From the IMG/VR virus record IMGVR_UViG_3300049008_000021, positions 1 through 24,297 of that record: 24,297 nucleotides of DNA, one strand, 5' to 3'. Below the pieces are notes generated by a model. The model was not told where the DNA came from. It saw only the letters and a list, made by a program, of their open reading frames with translations, and did no database searches. Position 1 is the first letter of the stretch, and each line of letters opens with the position of its first letter. The position numbers were made by a program, and so were the translations under genes. This DNA comes from a virus. This document shows positions 21,733 through 24,297 of this stretch, one piece after another.

Positions 21733-21843
21733 TTATAAATTTGCTATTACTAACACACCAATAATGATGCACACAGGCCCACTAACAGTTGCTATTACAT
21801 TTGCAGCAATAAACGCTGCCACGATACCTGCTACTATTTTCAT
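21733..21843 (-). CDS. 36-residue hydrophobic membrane peptide
   Basis: ATG at 21843 is preceded by AGAAGGAAACACC, a good ribosome binding site. The peptide is almost wholly hydrophobic: MKIVAGIVAAFIAANVIA, then TVSGPV, then CIIIGVLVIANL. This suggests one long or two short membrane segments with a Ser-Gly-Pro turn. The frame ends in TAA and is followed by a hairpin. It stands as its own small unit in a 270-nt gap between larger genes. No family recognised. Confidence 0.65.
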   Translation of the reverse strand: MKIVAGIVAAFIAANVIATVSGPVCIIIGVLVIANL

Positions 21844-21953
21844 TGGTGTTTCCTTCTTGTTTAGGTTTAGGTTAATTTCATAGATGTCTGTTCCTATTCT
21901 AGTTTAATTGCATAAGCGGCTCCGTATAACGCCGACTTTGAAAAGGTCTTACT

Positions 21954-22628
21954 TTAACACAGTTTGTTTTCTTCAAACTCCTTGGTTGTTAGTACATAAT
22001 TCTCTACATCCAACCCCGTACCCTCTTTGTGTAAACTCAACATAAATAATGCACAGCATACTAAGTGAGCTAGATGCGGGAGCCCACTCTCTGAGTCTAA
22101 CCACTCACCTTCGAACACCGCAGCAAGGTGTCTCATTGCGGCATCCTTGTAGCGTTCTTCAGCATTGTCTACAAGCTTCCAGTTTTCTGGAGCATACTTC
22201 TTGGCACCGAACATTAACACATCTACAACAATCTTTAGAGCATTCCATGGGAGCAATCCCCACTGGCGTTTGTTGGAGTCAGACTTCAAGCCCTTATAAG
22301 AGTCAGGTTTCACATCAACAACTTGTGGAGGTGGGTCAATAGGTAGATTTTTAAAGAAGTTATCTGGGACTTCCACTAAAGTATCTCTCCAATTATCAGG
22401 ACAGTAACCGAATGAGTTACTTAAGAGATAAGAAGGGGTGCCTATCCAAGCAGACTCACCTATATCAGGTTTGTCTTTGTAGACGTGCACAGAGCCGTTA
22501 TAGTCTTGGGATACCCATCTGCCAGAGAATCCTTCAACTTTCAATACACAATCTCTAAGAGTCTCTGGTGAGTTTACACTATCCTTTGGACGTTCTTCTA
22601 ATGTACTTCTCCGAGATTGTTTACTCAT
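21954..22628 (-). CDS. MazG/MazZ-type dATP/dGTP pyrophosphohydrolase with N-terminal Trp-motif
   Basis: The C-terminal half (about 115-200) matches the phage dATP/dGTP diphosphohydrolase N-terminal family (MazG-like): KRQWGLLPWNALKIVVDVL, then FGAKKYAPENWK (140-151), ERYKDAAMRHLAAVFEGE (158-175), and DSESGLPHLAHLVCCALFML (178-197). Such enzymes hydrolyse deoxypurine triphosphates to monophosphates. The N-terminal 110 residues are extra: W38-V-S-Q-D42, then G45, V47, V49-Y50-K51 and P54 repeat the spacing of the Trp-rich motif in neighbouring early genes. ATG follows AAGGA and overlaps the previous gene by 8 nt. The related MazZ takes part in 2-aminoadenine genome synthesis, but no PurZ or DatZ is seen here. 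Natural substrate unproven. Confidence 0.85.
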   Translation of the reverse strand: MSKQSRRSTLEERPKDSVNSPETLRDCVLKVEGFSGRWVSQDYNGSVHVYKDKPDIGESAWIGTPSYLLSNSFGYCPDNWRDTLVEVPDNFFKNLPIDPPPQVVDVKPDSYKGLKSDSNKRQWGLLPWNALKIVVDVLMFGAKKYAPENWKLVDNAEERYKDAAMRHLAAVFEGEWLDSESGLPHLAHLVCCALFMLSLHKEGTGLDVENYVLTTKEFEENKLC

Positions 22629-23052
22629 CTTTTAGTCCTTGAGCTAAAGCCCAGTCACGGTGACGTTGTAGACACAAATCTGGCCTACTCACAAGTAACC
22701 ATTCGCGGGAGACTTCTCCCCATGAGTTCTCACACAACCATCTCGGCTGCATATTCCGCAGCCAATCTTTGTTGTGTTGCAGAAGTGTGATACGGCTGTT
22801 AGCCCAGCACCACTTAGGCTGTGTCTCAGCCATAAACTGAGGGCGTTCTAACAGCACAGCAAATGGATGATTCTTTACTACCCACTCAGGCTCTACCGCT
22901 AACACATATCCAAGAAAGTTATGCACCATGTAATCAGGGCGCATATCAAGAACCATCCGTGGACGCTCCAGTGCTAACCATCTGATTGAATGGTCAAGGA
23001 GCTCACTTACCTTACCTTCTGCTAATAGTTGTTTACGTTCTCGGTTGTTCAT
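22621..23052 (-). CDS. Protein with degenerate Trp/Pro repeats, 143 residues
   Basis: ATG follows GGAGGA and overlaps the previous stop (ATGA). From about residue 20 the chain is a series of short helix-like units containing RP/P and W: LALERPRMVLDMRPDYMV, VLAVEPEWVVKNHP, VLLERPQFMAETQPKWC, TLLQHNKDWLRNMQPRWLCE, WLLVSRPDLCL. Two-helix units of roughly 22-25 residues seem to repeat, like a short alpha-solenoid (somewhat like DUF4116 repeats). This predicts a protein-binding surface. No enzyme motif. Role in early takeover is inferred only from position. Confidence 0.7.
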   Translation of the reverse strand: MNNRERKQLLAEGKVSELLDHSIRWLALERPRMVLDMRPDYMVHNFLGYVLAVEPEWVVKNHPFAVLLERPQFMAETQPKWCWANSRITLLQHNKDWLRNMQPRWLCENSWGEVSREWLLVSRPDLCLQRHRDWALAQGLKDE

Positions 23053-23411
23053 ACTAAATCCTCCTGTGGACGTTTAATTACATACTGTGTAGACTTGACT
23101 TCAAGCTCCTTAGCTGTTCCTACGAAAGCTAATAAATCTGTACACAAGAACGGTTTAGACTCATGCCAAGTAATTTTTCCATAGAAGCTTACACTAACGT
23201 ACCTTACCCAATTAGGTGTAAAGTCCCTTACCTCTTCGAGTCTCTCCCACCAAGTCTGGACGGTTGCTACACGAGTCTTTCCTTTTCCACTTACAAGATA
23301 GCCAAGTGTGTGGAATACAGGCACATCTTGACACCATGTAAAATAGCCCAACCTACTAGAGGCTAGATACATTGCCCAGTCAGGTGCATCTTCCCAGCTG
23401 AAATGTCCCAT
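23049..23411 (-). CDS. Protein with two copies of the Trp-rich motif, 120 residues
   Basis: The frame is open from 23450, but the ATG at 23411 lies 2 nt after the previous stop and has AGAGAAG upstream, so it is preferred. The first copy begins WEDAPDWAMYLASSRLG (6-22), with F24, W26 and P31. A more divergent second copy is at 64-87 (FTPNWVRYV ... G78, I80, W82, E84, P87). Both keep the spacing of copies in adjacent genes. No other domain recognised. The last codons overlap the next gene as ATGA. Confidence 0.75.
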   Translation of the reverse strand: MGHFSWEDAPDWAMYLASSRLGYFTWCQDVPVFHTLGYLVSGKGKTRVATVQTWWERLEEVRDFTPNWVRYVSVSFYGKITWHESKPFLCTDLLAFVGTAKELEVKSTQYVIKRPQEDLV

Positions 23412-23413
23412 AA

Positions 23414-23734
23414 TCACTTCTCTAGTCTCTGTTGGAGTGTTGTCTCCCATGAACTAACTGTTGCCTGGTACATCTCACTTAACGGTTCTTTGTGCCATTC
23501 ACAACTATCTTCGTCTACCTTAGGAAGGGTCTCATACCAATACCATCTACCACAACCATCCTGTGCTAGATAGTTAGCCCACTCAGGGGCTGTATCCCAG
23601 GAAGGTGCGGCTGTCTCAGGTAAGATGTTATTACAGATTTCACAAAGACTTATAAACATCTCATCAATCCTTGACGGGCATGAGGCCCACTTTTGTACAA
23701 AGCTAAACACAATACTTTCTTGACGTTCATTCAT
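23414..23734 (-). CDS. Protein with C-terminal Trp-rich motif, 106 residues
   Basis: ATG at 23734 has CGAGG five bases upstream; an in-frame GTG two codons earlier overlaps that site and is less likely. Residues 1-40 are helical with three Cys (SCPSRIDEMFISLCEICNN). Residues 46-71 are the clearest copy of the motif: WDTAPEWANYLAQD, G62, W64, W66-Y67-E68, P71. It is the second gene from the right and the first after the SP6-like promoter motif at 23767-23786. Confidence 0.75.
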   Translation of the reverse strand: MNERQESIVFSFVQKWASCPSRIDEMFISLCEICNNILPETAAPSWDTAPEWANYLAQDGCGRWYWYETLPKVDEDSCEWHKEPLSEMYQATVSSWETTLQQRLEK

Positions 23735-23753
23735 ATACACCTCGCTTGTTATA

Positions 23754-23786
23754 AAGAACCCTTATTGATTCTTCTGTATAAGATAC
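23754..23786 (-). promoter_or_regulatory. Candidate phage promoter (SP6-like motif), copy 1, with leader hairpin
   Basis: The minus strand reads GTATCTTATACAGAAGAATC (23786-23767), matching the motif at 1961-1980 and 4733-4753. An overlapping hairpin follows (AAGAA, TCAATAAGGG, TTCTT; 23773-23754) and then the GAGG of the gene starting at 23734. This is the same promoter, hairpin, ribosome binding site order as at the other two sites. Confidence 0.5.
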
Positions 23787-23803
23787 TGTTTATTGCGTAC
23801 TAA

Positions 23804-24022
23804 TTATAATAGCGAACCTAGGATAGCCCCTCCGCATTTGTGCTTCCACTTGTTCAGTTCAATCTCTGCGTGACTAACACATCTTTTATTTAAGTGCAAC
23901 ATAATCTTAGAATTAGCTAATGGAGCTACTCCAACATTAGTTGCAAAAGAGAGCAGAGTAGTTACTTGTGAATCGCTTAGGTTTACTTCGCACATATTTC
24001 TTATACCTTGCCTAGTAATCAT
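23804..24022 (-). CDS. C-terminal half of a GH24 (T4/P22-type) lysozyme, lacking catalytic Glu
   Basis: ATG at 24022 has GAGGTGTATA upstream. The 72 residues correspond to the second half of phage muramidases: LSDSQVTTLLSFATNVGVA (15-33), NSKIMLHLNKR, HAEIELNKWKHKCGG (51-65), ending GAILGSLL where full enzymes continue with a G-L-x-x-RR helix. The N-terminal lobe with the catalytic Glu and the TIGYGH segment is missing, and no remnant is visible upstream. It should be inactive as a muramidase. It may be a truncated relic or may have been kept for another job as the first early gene. Confidence 0.75.
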   Translation of the reverse strand: MITRQGIRNMCEVNLSDSQVTTLLSFATNVGVAPLANSKIMLHLNKRCVSHAEIELNKWKHKCGGAILGSLL

Positions 24023-24034
24023 TATACACCTCAA

Positions 24035-24297
24035 AGTTGAAAATAAAGCTGCACACTAAAAAGGTGTAGCGTTAATCGCTAACTTCTTATTAATATACAG
24101 CTTGGTGAATCTTTGTAGAATCCTTAATAACCTCTTAGGTCTTACAGCAGATAGTAGCTACTTTAGTGTATAGCTATTTAAGATAACACTTAGGATATAC
24201 TCAGCTATTACTTAACAGCTTAGTGTCTGCTATACTCTCTGCCTTAACATATAGCTATATGCTACATAGTCAACTACCTAAGTATATACCTATATAG
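24035..24297. other. Gene-free right end, upstream of early genes
   Basis: No credible reading frame on either strand. AT-rich with many short words of the CTTA/TTAAG and TATAGC/GCTATA type, at irregular 10-20-nt spacing. ACTTAGGATATACT (24188-24201) nearly repeats the first 15 bases of the window. The pattern is reminiscent of the short reiterated repeats next to T7 terminal repeats. Probably the upstream end of the transcribed genome. Confidence 0.55.
24246..24273 (-). promoter_or_regulatory. Possible host sigma-70 early promoter
   Basis: On the minus strand TTGACT (24273-24268) is separated by 16 nt from TATGTT (24251-24246), which is close to the -35/-10 consensus at acceptable spacing, in the gene-free region upstream of the first gene. 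AT-rich sequence yields such matches by chance, so confidence is low. Confidence 0.3.

Noticed and set aside
21954-22628. Possible 2-aminoadenine (Z) genome because of the MazZ-like hydrolase
   Set aside because: No PurZ-like adenylosuccinate synthetase and no DatZ HD-hydrolase is present in the window; MazG-like enzymes are common in phages with ordinary DNA.
23412-23450. Longer N-terminus for the two-copy Trp-motif protein
   Set aside because: The upstream ATG lies inside the previous gene with a poor ribosome binding site, whereas the ATG at 23411 follows AGAGAAG and sits just after the previous stop.
1-24297. CRISPR array, insertion sequence, integrase or attachment site
   Set aside because: No regularly spaced repeats, transposase or recombinase motifs, or flanking duplications typical of an insertion sequence were seen.

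Overview
The window is part of a lytic double-stranded DNA phage genome of the T7 supergroup. It has a T7-type single-subunit RNA polymerase, a T7-type family A DNA polymerase, a primase-helicase with the T7 gp4 domain order, a gp6-type 5'-3' exonuclease and a gp2.5-like single-stranded DNA binding protein. All credible genes lie on the minus strand, so transcription runs from right (24297) to left (1). Genes are tightly packed, and 4-nt ATGA or 8-14-nt overlaps are common. The host cannot be named; an orphan NrdJb-like protein makes a proteobacterial (gamma or marine) host plausible, but that is inference.

Region by region, in the direction of transcription. (1) 24297-24035 is gene-free, rich in short CTTA/TATAG words, and holds a possible host sigma-70 promoter. 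(2) 24022-21494 is an early region of small proteins: a lysozyme fragment without its catalytic half, three proteins carrying a recurring Trp-rich motif, a repeat protein, a MazG/MazZ-type nucleotide pyrophosphohydrolase that carries the same Trp-rich motif at its N-terminus, and a 36-residue membrane peptide. (3) 21497-18174 holds RNA polymerase, a tandem pair of paralogous small genes, and SSB. (4) 18126-13804 holds DNA polymerase followed by a run of small unrecognised proteins. (5) 13807-7509 holds a conserved phage protein, a free-standing HNH-AP2 homing endonuclease, the 5'-3' exonuclease, a lipoprotein, a GIY-YIG-like nuclease and the primase-helicase. (6) 7500-6899 holds a mini antitoxin-like protein and RNase HI, followed by a 246-nt gene-free structured stretch. 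(7) 6652-1992 holds small unknowns, the orphan NrdJb/TSCPD protein, zinc-ribbon and Cys-rich proteins, and a T4-type ATP-dependent DNA ligase. (8) 1901-1 holds loosely spaced small genes with strong promoter- and terminator-like signals.

Together the genes form a replication and nucleotide-metabolism module: helicase-primase, polymerase and SSB copy DNA; RNase HI and the exonuclease remove primers; the ligase seals nicks; the GIY-YIG and HNH enzymes cut DNA; the pyrophosphohydrolase and NrdJb-like protein touch nucleotide pools. No terminase, portal, capsid, tail or complete lysis genes are in the window.

Two families of promoter-like sequence recur on the minus strand. One resembles the SP6 promoter (CTTATAYAGAARGA; near 23.8, 4.7 and 2.0 kb) and is each time followed by a hairpin and then a ribosome binding site. 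The other resembles the T3 promoter (CCTCACACTTAAAGAA; near 1.5 and 0.1 kb). Both are candidates for the cognate promoters of the phage polymerase, but this is inferred by eye.
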